The notes under the pieces were generated by a model. It worked only from the letters and a program-made list of their open reading frames with translations. It did no database searches and was not told the origin of the DNA. DNA of 64,000 nucleotides from NCBI RefSeq assembly GCF_001411495.1, contig NZ_CP012982.1:744001-808000 (forward strand), read 5' to 3'. The stretch is from Burkholderia cepacia ATCC 25416 (GTDB taxonomy: Bacteria > Pseudomonadota > Gammaproteobacteria > Burkholderiales > Burkholderiaceae). Shown one piece after another: positions 28,009 to 37,197 of this stretch (position 1 is its first letter; every line of letters starts with the position of its first letter). A program made the translations under genes and the position numbers.

Positions 28009-29199
28009 TCACGTTTTCCCGCTTCTCATCATCCGGCGACGCTGCAACCAGTCGAGCAACTGCCGCCCGTCGCGCTCACCGAACCACCGCGCGTGCCCGA
28101 TCAGATACCCGTCGTATGCGATATCGACAATGGCCGGCGCATCGATGATGCACCCGAAATACGCCACTTCCGACAGCGCGAACTCCGTATGCACGATCGG
28201 CAGCATCGCGACCAGCGCCGCATAGGCTTCGTCGCCCAGCGGTTCGAGTGACTCATACCCGTCGAGCAGCGCGTCGATCTGTGCGTACTCGACGCGGCGC
28301 GCCTGGGCCGGCGCCATCCAGTCGACCGTATTGCGTTCGATCGCGAGCGCGAGGTCCATGACGGCGCACGTGCGATCCGACAGCCCGAAATCGAGCACCG
28401 TCCGCACCTGCGCGCCGGGCCCCGCCTCGGTCCACAGCAGGTTCGACGCGTGCCAGTCGCCGTGCGTCCACAGCGGCGGCAGCGCCGGCAGCAGCGGCAC
28501 GAGGCGCGCGTGATACGGGCCGATCGCGTCGGCCACGTCGCCGCGCCAGTCGCGCGCGCCGAGTGCGCGCACGAGCAGCGGCTGCGCCTCGACCCAGCGT
28601 TCGAGCCCGCCCGCCAGATCGTCGGACGACAGCACGCGGAAGCTCGACAGCAGCGTGCGCACGGGCCGCGCCGGCGCATCGTAGCCGGCCGACGCGCGAT
28701 GCAGCTCGGCCAGCGCGCGACCGGCCGCGTAAGCGTGCGACGCATGCGTGAACGGCTGCCACGACATCACGCCGCGATACGGGTCGACGCCGGGCGCGAG
28801 CACATGCACTTCGTAGGTCCAGTCGCCGGACGCGAATGCGGTCGCACCGTTGCGATCCGCGAGCACGTCGACCACCGGCATGCCGCGTTCGCGCAGGTGC
28901 GCGATGAAGCGATGCTCTTCCTCGAGCCCCGCGACATCGCGCAGGCTCGCGTGATGACGCTTGACGAACAGCCCGCGCCCGTCCGCCATCCGCACGAGCA
29001 CGGCCGCCGCGAACTGTCGCGGGCTGTGCCACGTGAGCCGCTCTGGCTCGCCGGCGCCGTCGATGCGCGCGAGCACCGCCGCCACCTCGTCGTGCGTCAT
29101 CAGCGGCCAGTCGCGTTCGGCCTGCTCGCCGTCGACACCGAATTGCGGCGGCGCGACGTCACGCGGCAGGGCTCCGTCCGGCTCGAGTGGGAATGACAT
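28009..29199 (-). CDS. APH-family phosphotransferase (possible vitamin/nucleoside kinase)
   Basis: A protein of 396 residues with the aminoglycoside phosphotransferase/choline kinase fold. The nucleotide-binding lobe carries FVKRHHASLRDVAGLEEEH. The catalytic loop is WTHGDWHASNLLW (HGDxHxxN) and the Mg-binding Asp is in VLDFGLSDR. It follows pnuC by 36 bp and a TonB receptor gene before that, all on one strand. E. coli thiamine kinase belongs to the same superfamily, so a role in trapping an imported thiamine- or nucleoside-like molecule is plausible. A true antibiotic kinase is less likely in this context. Confidence 0.82.
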   Translation of the reverse strand: MSFPLEPDGALPRDVAPPQFGVDGEQAERDWPLMTHDEVAAVLARIDGAGEPERLTWHSPRQFAAAVLVRMADGRGLFVKRHHASLRDVAGLEEEHRFIAHLRERGMPVVDVLADRNGATAFASGDWTYEVHVLAPGVDPYRGVMSWQPFTHASHAYAAGRALAELHRASAGYDAPARPVRTLLSSFRVLSSDDLAGGLERWVEAQPLLVRALGARDWRGDVADAIGPYHARLVPLLPALPPLWTHGDWHASNLLWTEAGPGAQVRTVLDFGLSDRTCAVMDLALAIERNTVDWMAPAQARRVEYAQIDALLDGYESLEPLGDEAYAALVAMLPIVHTEFALSEVAYFGCIIDAPAIVDIAYDGYLIGHARWFGERDGRQLLDWLQRRRMMRSGKT

Positions 29200-29235
29200 G
29201 AACGACGTTGCTCCGTAGTTGAATCGGCGCGTGAA

Positions 29236-29868
29236 TCAGCGCGCGCCGCCGCCCGTTGCCAGCGCACCGCCGGCCGCCGCGCGCAGCGCCGCGGCCGTGC
29301 GGCTCCAGTCGCGCCAGCCGACGACGGCCAGCCCGATGAACAGCGCGTAGAGGCCGGCCGTCAGATACAGTTCCTTGAACACGAACATCCCGACGTACAC
29401 GACGTTCACGACGATCCACAGCCCCCACGATGCAATGTAGCGCCGCGCGGTCCAGTATTGCGCGACGAGGCTGAACGCGGTCAGCGAGGCATCGACGAAC
29501 GGCAGCGCCGCATCGGTCCAGCGCGCCATCATGCCGCCGAGCAGCGCGCTGCCGACGACGGCCGCGATCAGGTCGGGCAGCATCTGCATCGGCCGCACGC
29601 CCGTGACGGGCGCGACATCGCCTGCCGGCACCGCATTGCCGTCGGCCTCGCTCGCGCGCTGCGCGAGCCAGCGTTGCCAGCCGTACACCTGCAGCACCGC
29701 GAACGCGCCTTGCAGCAGCATGTCCGAATACAGCTTCGCGTCGAAGAAGATCCAGCCGTACAACGCGACCGACACGAGCCCGACCGGCCAGCACAGCATG
29801 CGCCGCTTCGCGGTCAGCCAGATCGCGAGCGCGCTGACGATCACGCCGGCGATTTCGAGTGGGGACAT
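29236..29868 (-). CDS. pnuC: PnuC/PnuT-family vitamin transporter
   Basis: A protein of 210 residues with seven hydrophobic segments. PnuC features: CWPVGLVSVALYGWIFFDAK, LLQGAFAVLQVYGWQRWL, YWTARRYIASWGLWIVVNVV. These inner-membrane facilitators import nicotinamide riboside (PnuC), thiamine (PnuT) or riboflavin (PnuX); phosphorylation inside the cell drives uptake. The linked kinase and TonB receptor fit that mechanism. Which vitamin is moved cannot be read from the sequence; no TPP or FMN riboswitch was recognised upstream. Confidence 0.9.
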   Translation of the reverse strand: MSPLEIAGVIVSALAIWLTAKRRMLCWPVGLVSVALYGWIFFDAKLYSDMLLQGAFAVLQVYGWQRWLAQRASEADGNAVPAGDVAPVTGVRPMQMLPDLIAAVVGSALLGGMMARWTDAALPFVDASLTAFSLVAQYWTARRYIASWGLWIVVNVVYVGMFVFKELYLTAGLYALFIGLAVVGWRDWSRTAAALRAAAGGALATGGGAR

Positions 29869-29927
29869 CGTCTGTGCTCTCCAGGTTGGCTGCCGGGGCC
29901 GCGCGTCACGCGGCCGGTTCCGGACGA

Positions 29928-32159
29928 TCAGAAATCATAGGTCAACGACACGCGGGCGGTGCGCGGCGCCCCCGGGAACAGGTACGCATCGCCCTGCTGC
30001 TCGCCCGCGTCGCGCCAGTAGAACTTGTTGAACAGGTTGTCCACCGACACGCGCAACACCGTGCGATGGCCGCCGATCTTCGTCGTATAACGCGCGCCGA
30101 GATTGAACACGAACCACGCCGGCACCTGCGCGGTGCCCTCCTCGTTCGCGTTGCGGGCCGCGCTGTACTCGACGCCGCCCAGCACGTTCAGCCCCGCGAC
30201 GCCCGGCACCGCGTAGTCCGCATACAGCGACGCGCGCAGCGCGGGCACGTTGATGATCTGGTGGCCTTCGTAGGCCGGCGAACCCGAATCGTACGCCCGC
30301 GCGCGAATCGCCGCGACGCTGGCCGTCAGCCCCAGACGCTCGGTCACGCGCCCGGCCGCGCCGAACTCGATCCCCTGGTGCCGCTGCGTGCCGCGCTGCA
30401 CGAACGTGTAGGTCGTGCCCGATGCGTCCGGATCGGCGAACTGGAACGGCTTGCTGATCGAGAACACGGCGGCCGTGAGGCTCAGCCGGTCGAGCCAGTC
30501 GTATTTCGCGCCGACTTCGATCTGGTGCGATTCGACGGGCGGCAGGAACGCATACGCATTGGTCGCGCGCACGGGCGCCTGGTCGCCGAGCGACAGCGCC
30601 TTGCTGTACGACGCGTACAGCGACAGCACGTTCACCGGCTTGTAGACGAGCGCGACCTGCGGCAGGAACACCGAGCGGTCGGTGTGCGTCGCGTCGCTGT
30701 CGAGGCTGCTCCAGCTGCGCTGGCGCAGCAGCACTTCCTTGCCGCCCGCGAGCACCTGCCAGTGTTCGCCGATGCTGATGCGGTCGAGCCCGAACACGCC
30801 GTATTGCCACGCATCGAGCTGCGGATACGACGGCCCGGGCGTATTCGGCGACGGTGCAAACGTGACGTCGGGTCCGTAGATGTTCTCGCTGCCGACATAG
30901 TCGTACACGGCGGTCGCCATGTGCACGACACGGCGCTGCACGCTCACGCCGAGCGTCAGCTCGTGCCGCAGCGGCCCCGTCGCGAACTTGCCGGTCGTGA
31001 CCGCACGCAGGTCGTCGTTGCGCCGGTATTCGCCGGGGCTGCGGAAGTCGTACACGTCGTAGTCGCCGTTCGCGCCGAAGAAGAACGGCGACGTCGCGCC
31101 GGCCTTGCAGCTCGCCGCGTAATAGCAACCGTACGCGAACGCGCTGTTGTCGTCGATCATCGTGCGGCTGCGGCCGGCGGCGATATACGCCTTCCAGTCG
31201 TCGTTGAACTGGTAGTCGAAGCGCGCGTTCAGGTTCAGCGCGTCGGTCGTCACCGGCTTCGCCCACGGCTGCGTGCCGAGCGCCTTCGACGTCGTCTTGA
31301 CCGACGGCACGACGGTGCCGCCGAGCAGCTGGTAGCCGGGTGCTGAACGCTGGATCCACTGCTGGAATTCGGCGTTGAGCTGCAGGCTCGCGCGCGGGCT
31401 GATGTCCCAGTCGGCGGCGATCGAGCCGAACGTGCGCCGTCCGTTCGTGCCGTCGATGTAGGAGTGCATGTTCTCCTTCGCGGCATTGATCCGGAAGCCG
31501 AACTGATTGTCGGGGCCGAAGCGGCGGCCGAGATCGACGGCCGCCGACGTCGAACCGCGGCTGTCGACGCCACCCGTCACGCTCGCGACGTTCGCCGAGC
31601 GCTTGGTCACGAAGTTGATCACCCCGCCGGGCGCGACGACGCCGCTGTCGATGCCGGCCAGCCCCTTCAGGATCTCGACGCGCTCCTTGTTCTCGAGCGG
31701 CACGTTCTGTTCGCCGGACACCGTCAGCCCGTCGATCCGGATCGCGCTCGCAAGATCGACCGGAAAACCTCGGATCGCGAAACCTTCGAAATAACCGACC
31801 GGCGCATAGTCGTTGACGACCGACGCGTCGTTGCGCACGACGTCGCTCAGCCGCTTCGCCTGCTGGTCGTCGAGCTGCGCGCGCGTGACGACGCTCACCG
31901 ACGCCGGCGTGTCGCGCAGCGGTGCGTCGTCGAGCCCCGCGACGGATGCCGTGCGTGCGCGCAGCGCGTTGCCGCGCTCGCCGCTCACCGTGATCGTCGG
32001 CAGCGTCGCGCTGGCGGCCGCCCCGGCGTCCGGCGCCGGCGTGTCGCCCTGCGCCGCGGCGGCCTGGGCCGCGAAAAGCGTGATGCCGAAGCCGACACCA
32101 AGCCCGACCTTCGCGCGCCGCCGCCGTGCGGGCGACGCTGTTGTTCTATTCACCGTCAT
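29928..32159 (-). CDS. TonB-dependent outer-membrane receptor
   Basis: A protein of 743 residues from ATG 32159. The signal peptide is long, with RRRRAKVGLGVGFGITLFAA and cleavage after AQAAAAQ. The plug domain has LRDTPASVSVVTRAQLDDQ, YFEGFAIRGFPV, KERVEILKGLAGIDSGVVAP and GGVINFVTKR; the barrel ends in RTARVSLTYDF with terminal Phe. Length and plug wording are those of the ferric-siderophore class, yet it is first in an operon with a PnuC transporter and a kinase (59-bp gap). Its substrate may therefore be a vitamin or precursor rather than iron. Confidence 0.92.
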   Translation of the reverse strand: MTVNRTTASPARRRRAKVGLGVGFGITLFAAQAAAAQGDTPAPDAGAAASATLPTITVSGERGNALRARTASVAGLDDAPLRDTPASVSVVTRAQLDDQQAKRLSDVVRNDASVVNDYAPVGYFEGFAIRGFPVDLASAIRIDGLTVSGEQNVPLENKERVEILKGLAGIDSGVVAPGGVINFVTKRSANVASVTGGVDSRGSTSAAVDLGRRFGPDNQFGFRINAAKENMHSYIDGTNGRRTFGSIAADWDISPRASLQLNAEFQQWIQRSAPGYQLLGGTVVPSVKTTSKALGTQPWAKPVTTDALNLNARFDYQFNDDWKAYIAAGRSRTMIDDNSAFAYGCYYAASCKAGATSPFFFGANGDYDVYDFRSPGEYRRNDDLRAVTTGKFATGPLRHELTLGVSVQRRVVHMATAVYDYVGSENIYGPDVTFAPSPNTPGPSYPQLDAWQYGVFGLDRISIGEHWQVLAGGKEVLLRQRSWSSLDSDATHTDRSVFLPQVALVYKPVNVLSLYASYSKALSLGDQAPVRATNAYAFLPPVESHQIEVGAKYDWLDRLSLTAAVFSISKPFQFADPDASGTTYTFVQRGTQRHQGIEFGAAGRVTERLGLTASVAAIRARAYDSGSPAYEGHQIINVPALRASLYADYAVPGVAGLNVLGGVEYSAARNANEEGTAQVPAWFVFNLGARYTTKIGGHRTVLRVSVDNLFNKFYWRDAGEQQGDAYLFPGAPRTARVSLTYDF

Positions 32160-32766
32160 TGCTCTGGATGGAAAACTCGCCACTCGACCCTGTCGAAACC
32201 CGTTACGAAGCTGCGAAGCGTGCCCGCGACCGGATCTGCCTCCGCCGGACGCACGCGCCGGCACGACATTCGTCAGACGAACCGGGCGAACCAGACGATC
32301 CGGCACGCAAGCGTGCCGCTCGGTCGGGAAGACGCAGGATGGGACATCGGATTCAGGTGACGCACCGGGAACCGACGCTGCCGTCGACCGGTTCGTCGGG
32401 GCGTGTCGGGCGGCCGGCTGCATCGCGCGGTCTTGTCATGCGGGGGGACGCTTCGAACGCCCCGGTACGGGCGCGACGGTCTGGCGCGCGCCGTTCGCTG
32501 GAACGGCGGCGTGCCCGTCGCGCACGACATCGCGGCGCGGCGCGCATTTTACCCCGGGCGGGGCGGGCTGCCCTGGAATCGGGCGAATCGGGTGGGTGGG
32601 AAAGGCGGGAACGGGAACCGCGCGATTCGTGCAGCACGGCGACGGTGCCGATGTGCGCATGACTGGCGTCGTGCGCGGCCACCTCGATGACCGGCATCGT
32701 CACGCGCCGGTCATGCGGCCGGAAACCGGAGCGGGAACGTTCTCCCGCTCGCGATTCGGCGGCCGG
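32160..32766. other. Intergenic region with leader of the TonB-PnuC operon
   Basis: Non-coding by appearance. A perfect hairpin GGCACGC-AA-GCGTGCC (32302-32317) sits about 145 bp before the receptor ATG. I looked for cobalamin, TPP and FMN riboswitch core motifs on the minus strand and did not find a convincing one, and no Fur box was recognised. Arg-rich frames here are shadows. Confidence 0.4.
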
Positions 32767-32970
32767 TCAGAATCCCTGCATCGTCGCGGTCGGATCGACG
32801 ACCAGGTGCACGACGCCGTAGATCACCGCGCCGACGAGCAGCGCGAGCACGATCGCCACGAACGGCAGCAACGTGTAGTTGACGTTCGCGAGATCGGCCG
32901 CGTGCGCCTTGCTGTTGCGTACGCCGAAGAAACTCCACAGGACCAGCTTGATCATGCCGAGCAGTTTCAT
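32767..32970 (-). CDS. DUF2970 small membrane protein
   Basis: A protein of 67 residues. MIKLVLWSFFGVRNSKAHAADL is the usual DUF2970 opening (shortened here), followed by one membrane helix, LLPFVAIVLALLVGAVIYGVV. AAAGGAG lies before the ATG at 32970. Common in Betaproteobacteria; function unknown. Confidence 0.88.
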   Translation of the reverse strand: MKLLGMIKLVLWSFFGVRNSKAHAADLANVNYTLLPFVAIVLALLVGAVIYGVVHLVVDPTATMQGF

Positions 32971-33093
32971 GGTTGTGCTCCTTTCATCGAATCGGTTGAC
33001 GCTATCGTCGATCCGACCGGCATCCGAAAAAAGAAGCAGTTGCGCGCGCTTTTCGCGCAGCAGGCCGTCTGCGGCCGCATGTCGCAGGGCGCG

Positions 33094-35223
33094 TCAGCGG
33101 TCGAGCACGAGCGGCTCCGACCCTTGCGCGGGCCGCGCGACGCACAGCAGCGCGCAGCCGGGTTCGACCGGCGCATCGGGCGCCTGCTCGTAGTCGACCG
33201 CGCCTGACAGCACGCGCGTCGCGCACGTGCCGCACGACCCGGAGCGGCATTCGGACGGCACGGCCACGCGCTGCCCTTCCGCGAATTCCAGCAACGTGCC
33301 GTCGGCGGGCGTCCACGCGGCATCGCGGCCGGTGCGCCGGAACACCACCGGCACGCTCGCCGCCGGCGCCCCGGTCGTGCGGGTCGCGCTGCGCGCCACG
33401 CTCGACGGCCCGAACGCCTCGAAGCGGATGCGTTCGTCCGGCACGTTCAGCGCGCGCAGCCCGTCGTACAGGTCGCGCATGAACGCCGACGGCCCGCACA
33501 GGTAGAAGTCGTAATCGTCGAACGTCAGGAGCCGCTTCAGTTGCGCGATGTCGATGCGGCCTGCCTGCGCCGCCGACCCGTCGTGAGGATGGCTGTCGAA
33601 CCAGTGGAGCGACAGCCGTGCATCTGCGGCCGCGATGCGCGCCAGCTCCGCCGCGAACGGCCGGTCGGCCGCGTCGCGCGCGCCATGCACGAACACCACG
33701 CGGCGCGATGGCCGATCGTCCGCCAGCGCGCGGCGCAGCATCGCGGTCATCGGCGTGATGCCGATGCCGGCCGACACGAGCACGGCCGGGCGCGGGCTCG
33801 CGAGATCGAACGTGAAGCGCCCGCGCGGCATCTGCGCGTCGAGCGCCATGCCCGCCCGCGCGTGATCGTGCAGCCACGCCGACACGCGCCCTTCGCGCTT
33901 CACGGTGATCCGGTAATGCGTGCCGCCCGGCGCATCGGAGAGCGTGTAGCTGCGGATCGACGGCGCGTCGCTTCCCGGCAGCGCGATGCGCAGCGTCAGG
34001 TGCTGCCCGGCTTCGTAGGCGGGCAATGCAGCGCCGTCCGCCGGTTCGAAATGGAACGAGCGAATCGCGCGCGCTTCGTCGACGATCTTCGCGATGCGCA
34101 GCGGCCGCCATGCGGGTGCCGATGCCGATGTCGATGTCGATGTCGATGTCGATGTCGATGTCGATGTCGATGCCGATGCCGATGCCGATGCCGATAGTGA
34201 TTCTGATGCGGGTGCGGTGACCGACGCGGTTGAAGTCTGCACCAACCCGCCCGCCGCCACCGCCGCGAACTGCGGCGCACGTTCCACCGCCGACCACTGG
34301 AACGGCAGCACCGCGCGCATGCGCCGCACTTCCCGCACATGGAACCGCACGACCCGCTGCGCGCCGTCGAACGATGCGACGAGCGGCCCGTCCCACACGA
34401 TCTCGGCGCGCGCGGCCACATACAGCAGGTCGCCGTTGTCGAAATCGACGAACAGCAGCCCCGCACGCGGATCGTGCTGCAGGTTGCCGAGCGTGTTGAA
34501 GAAGCGGTTGCCGCTGAAATCCGGCGTCGTCAGCGTGTGCGCATCGTCGACGCGCACGAAGCCCGGCATCCCGCCCCGATGCGACACGTCCGCGCCACGC
34601 GCAGCGCCCGCGTCGGTCGACGTGTTCGCGCTCGCGACGAAGAACGTATCGGCCTGCGCAAGCAGCGCTCGATCGGCGTCGTTCAACGCGTCCGATACGT
34701 CGGGCCCGGCGGACGCGCCGGCTTCCCGGGCGACGAACGTCGGCTTGCGTCCCTGGATGTACTTCGCGCAGTTGCCGAAGCTCTGCTCGACCGCGATCGT
34801 CAGCGCATCGCCGTCGACCGCGCGCACGACGCCGTTGACACGATTGCGCCGCCGCGTATCGAATTCGATCCCGAGCCCGCCGAGCGGCGCGCCCGGCTGC
34901 CACGCGCCGTCCAGCGGATCGCCCGGCAACGCGCGCGCCGCGATGCGCAGCGTACGCGGGTCCGGCGACGTCACGAACCCCGACGCGCCGGCGCGCAGCG
35001 TCGCCCACGGCTGGCCGTTCGCATCGACGCCGCCAAGCACGAAGAATGGCAGTTGCGCGAAAAACGTCCGGTGCTGGTCCGGCATGAAACGCCGGATCCC
35101 GCGCCGGCCGGCCGAACCCGCGGCCGCCGTCACGCCCGCGCGCTGCTGCACGGCGAGCTCTCCCGCGTGAAACGGCGCGGTGTCGAGTTCCCAGCCCGGT
35201 ACGACGGTGGTCGGGGTGTTCAT
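33094..35223 (-). CDS. PNPOx-like / ferredoxin-NADP reductase / 2Fe-2S fusion oxidoreductase
   Basis: A protein of 709 residues made of three modules. Residues about 40-310 are a pyridoxamine-phosphate-oxidase-like flavin fold (FFAQLPFFVLGGVDANGQPW). Residues about 370-600 are an FNR-type FAD/NAD module (RSYTLSD, LVSAGIGITPMTAMLRRAL, FYLCGPSAFMRDLYDGL). The C-terminus is a plant-type 2Fe-2S ferredoxin (CRSGSCGTCATRVLSG, with a last Cys in CALLCVAR). It probably passes electrons from NAD(P)H via FAD and the cluster to an acceptor. The linker before the FNR module is a run of alternating Ser with Ala/Thr encoded by a 6-bp microsatellite. The next gene upstream, on the same strand, encodes a GST. 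Confidence 0.92.
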   Translation of the reverse strand: MNTPTTVVPGWELDTAPFHAGELAVQQRAGVTAAAGSAGRRGIRRFMPDQHRTFFAQLPFFVLGGVDANGQPWATLRAGASGFVTSPDPRTLRIAARALPGDPLDGAWQPGAPLGGLGIEFDTRRRNRVNGVVRAVDGDALTIAVEQSFGNCAKYIQGRKPTFVAREAGASAGPDVSDALNDADRALLAQADTFFVASANTSTDAGAARGADVSHRGGMPGFVRVDDAHTLTTPDFSGNRFFNTLGNLQHDPRAGLLFVDFDNGDLLYVAARAEIVWDGPLVASFDGAQRVVRFHVREVRRMRAVLPFQWSAVERAPQFAAVAAGGLVQTSTASVTAPASESLSASASASASTSTSTSTSTSTSTSASAPAWRPLRIAKIVDEARAIRSFHFEPADGAALPAYEAGQHLTLRIALPGSDAPSIRSYTLSDAPGGTHYRITVKREGRVSAWLHDHARAGMALDAQMPRGRFTFDLASPRPAVLVSAGIGITPMTAMLRRALADDRPSRRVVFVHGARDAADRPFAAELARIAAADARLSLHWFDSHPHDGSAAQAGRIDIAQLKRLLTFDDYDFYLCGPSAFMRDLYDGLRALNVPDERIRFEAFGPSSVARSATRTTGAPAASVPVVFRRTGRDAAWTPADGTLLEFAEGQRVAVPSECRSGSCGTCATRVLSGAVDYEQAPDAPVEPGCALLCVARPAQGSEPLVLDR
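34121..34192. repeat. Hexanucleotide microsatellite inside the fusion oxidoreductase gene
   Basis: Twelve tandem 6-bp units, one GATGCC, seven GATGTC, four GATGCC, with degenerate flanks on both sides. On the coding (minus) strand they encode Ser-Thr/Ser-Ala dipeptides of an interdomain linker. Because units are 6 bp, slippage changes linker length without breaking the frame. Confidence 0.95.
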
Positions 35224-35259
35224 CGCGTTCTCCGTGGGCAGGCGCGGCGTCGGTGGGCG

Positions 35260-35904
35260 TTACGCGGCAAGCAGGCCGGCGCGTGTCGTCGGCATCGCAA
35301 CGAAGCCCGGCAGTGCCTCGACGCGTGCCAGCCACGCACGCACGTGCGGATACGGTTCGAACGACACGCCGCCTTCCGGCGCGTGCGCGATGTACGAGTA
35401 CGCGGCGACGTCCGCAATCGTCGGCTGCGCACCGGCCGCGAACGGCTTGCCGGCCAGCTCGCGATCGATCACGTCGAGCACTTTCGCGGCCGTACGCTTG
35501 GCCGCCTCGTGGTCGAGCTTCGCGCCGAACACGGTCACGAGCCGCGCGGCAGCCGGCCCCGCTGCGATCGGCCCGGCCGCATACGAGAGCCAGCGCTGCA
35601 CGACGGCCGCGCTGGCCGGGTCGTCGGGCAGCCAGTGCGCGTCGCCGTAGCGCTTCGCGAGGTACACGAGGATCGCGTTCGAATCGGCGATCACCGTGCC
35701 GCCGTCGTCGATCACGGGCACCTGCCCGAGCGGATTGAGCGCGAGGAACGCCGGTTCGCGCTGTGCGCCGGCCGCGAGATCGACGTCGACGGTCTCCGAA
35801 GGCAGGCCGAGCAGCGACAGGAACAACCGGACGCGATGCGCATGCCCGGAGAGCAGGAACGAGTAGACGCGAATCGGCGAAGCAGGCTTGCGGACGGCAG
35901 ACAT
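35260..35904 (-). CDS. Glutathione S-transferase
   Basis: A protein of 214 residues. The thioredoxin-fold half has VYSFLLSGHAHRVRLFLSLL with Ser in the catalytic position region, NPLGQVPVIDDGG (cis-Pro for glutathione binding) and IADSNAILVYLAKRYG (the D/S pair contacting glutathione). The C-terminal helical domain has PTIADVAAYSYIAHAPEGG with the N-capping box. It is divergent from a LysR gene with a palindrome in the 127-bp gap, so probably a target of that regulator. Confidence 0.93.
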   Translation of the reverse strand: MSAVRKPASPIRVYSFLLSGHAHRVRLFLSLLGLPSETVDVDLAAGAQREPAFLALNPLGQVPVIDDGGTVIADSNAILVYLAKRYGDAHWLPDDPASAAVVQRWLSYAAGPIAAGPAAARLVTVFGAKLDHEAAKRTAAKVLDVIDRELAGKPFAAGAQPTIADVAAYSYIAHAPEGGVSFEPYPHVRAWLARVEALPGFVAMPTTRAGLLAA

Positions 35905-35987
35905 GGAAAACACTCCGGAATCTCGCGCCGCCGGGAATCGGCGACGAACACCTGCAGCGTAGCGCTCGCCGTTCGTCTCCAGAAGAT

Positions 35988-36010
35988 GGATAATCGCGGA
36001 AACATTATCC
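35988..36010. promoter_or_regulatory. LysR-type operator between GST and LysR genes
   Basis: GGATAAT-N9-ATTATCC, a perfect 7-bp inverted repeat containing the T-N11-A pattern typical of LysR-regulator boxes. It lies 22 bp before the lysR ATG and 84 bp before the GST ATG. Confidence 0.75.
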
Positions 36011-36031
36011 GCTCCCATAGGACAATCGACG

Positions 36032-36967
36032 ATGGCCGATCTGCGCGACGTGAACCTGAACCGGCTGGCGGTCTTCGTCGCGGTGGTCGACGCCGGCTCG
36101 CTGACGGCCGCAGCCGAGCGGCTCGGCCTGGCGAAGACGGTGGTCAGCACGCACATGCAGCGCCTCGAATCCGAGGTCGGCGCGAACCTGCTGGTGCGCA
36201 CCACGCGGCGGCTGAGCGTGACCGACGCGGGGCGGGCGTTCTACGACGCGTGCCGCGACATCGTGCGCGCCGCGGAAAGCGCGCTCGACGCGGTGTCGTC
36301 CGACGCGGGGCCGCTGCGCGGCACGCTGCGCGTGAGCGTGCCGATCGACTACGGCGCGCTGGTCGTCGCGCCTGCCGTCGTCGCGTTGCGCGACCGGCAT
36401 CCGGGCCTCGACGTCGAACTCGTCGCGAACGACCGCGTCGTCGATCTCGTCGCGGACAACCTCGACGTCGCGATCCGCATCGGCCGCCTCGCCGATTCGA
36501 ACTATCGCGCGGTGCAGCTCGGCACCTACGAGAAATGGCTGGTCGCGAGCCCCGCGTTCGTCGCGCGCTACGGACGGCCGCAGGATACCGATGCGCTCGC
36601 CGCGCTGCCGTTCGTGATGCTGTCGACGCTGCCGCGCCCGCATACGCTCGAACTCGAAGACGCGAACGGCGGCACCGCTTCGGTGCGCTGTGTCGCGCAC
36701 GTCGTGTCGAACACCGCCACCGCGTGCCGGGCGATCGTGCTCGCGGGCGGCGGCTTCGGGCTGTTGACGGATTTTTCGACCGCCGACGACCTCACGGCCG
36801 GCCGGCTCGTGCGGCTGCTGCCCGCGTGGCGCTCGGCGCCGGCCGGGATCCATGCGGTGTATCCGTCGACGCGGCTGCCTTCGCCGAAGGTGCGGGCGTT
36901 TATTGATGCGATGAAGCAGAGGATCGACGACACGCGGCCGGCACGCAAGACGAAACGCGAACGCTAG
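36032..36967 (+). CDS. LysR-family transcriptional regulator
   Basis: A protein of 311 residues. The winged helix-turn-helix covers residues 8-65 (LAVFVAVVDAGSLTAAAERL, then GLAKTVVSTHMQRLESEVG and TTRRLSVTDAGRAFYD). The effector domain follows (LRGTLRVSVPIDYG, DLVADNLDVAIRIGRLADSN). It belongs to the common group that controls a divergent target, here the GST gene. The inducer is unknown. Confidence 0.94.
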   Translation: MADLRDVNLNRLAVFVAVVDAGSLTAAAERLGLAKTVVSTHMQRLESEVGANLLVRTTRRLSVTDAGRAFYDACRDIVRAAESALDAVSSDAGPLRGTLRVSVPIDYGALVVAPAVVALRDRHPGLDVELVANDRVVDLVADNLDVAIRIGRLADSNYRAVQLGTYEKWLVASPAFVARYGRPQDTDALAALPFVMLSTLPRPHTLELEDANGGTASVRCVAHVVSNTATACRAIVLAGGGFGLLTDFSTADDLTAGRLVRLLPAWRSAPAGIHAVYPSTRLPSPKVRAFIDAMKQRIDDTRPARKTKRER

Positions 36968-37197
36968 CGCACGCCGAATTCCGTTGCGGCTCCGCGCCGC
37001 GCCGTTGCCGGCCCGCGCATTCCATTCCTCCGATGTATCGCGACATCCTCGCGACCACGCATCGCCATGCAAGGCGCTCATGCGCGGCATGAAAACTAAT
37101 CGATTGTTGGCGCCCCGGATCGACGCCGACAATCCGCTGCATGCCCCCTCGTTTGCGGTACGGGCCACTCCCCCTCCCAATCGGCACGTCACGATCC

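Noticed and set aside
32160..32480. Cobalamin, TPP or FMN riboswitch upstream of the TonB-PnuC operon
   Set aside because: GC-rich hairpins are present, but I could not find the conserved core motifs of any of these classes on the minus strand.
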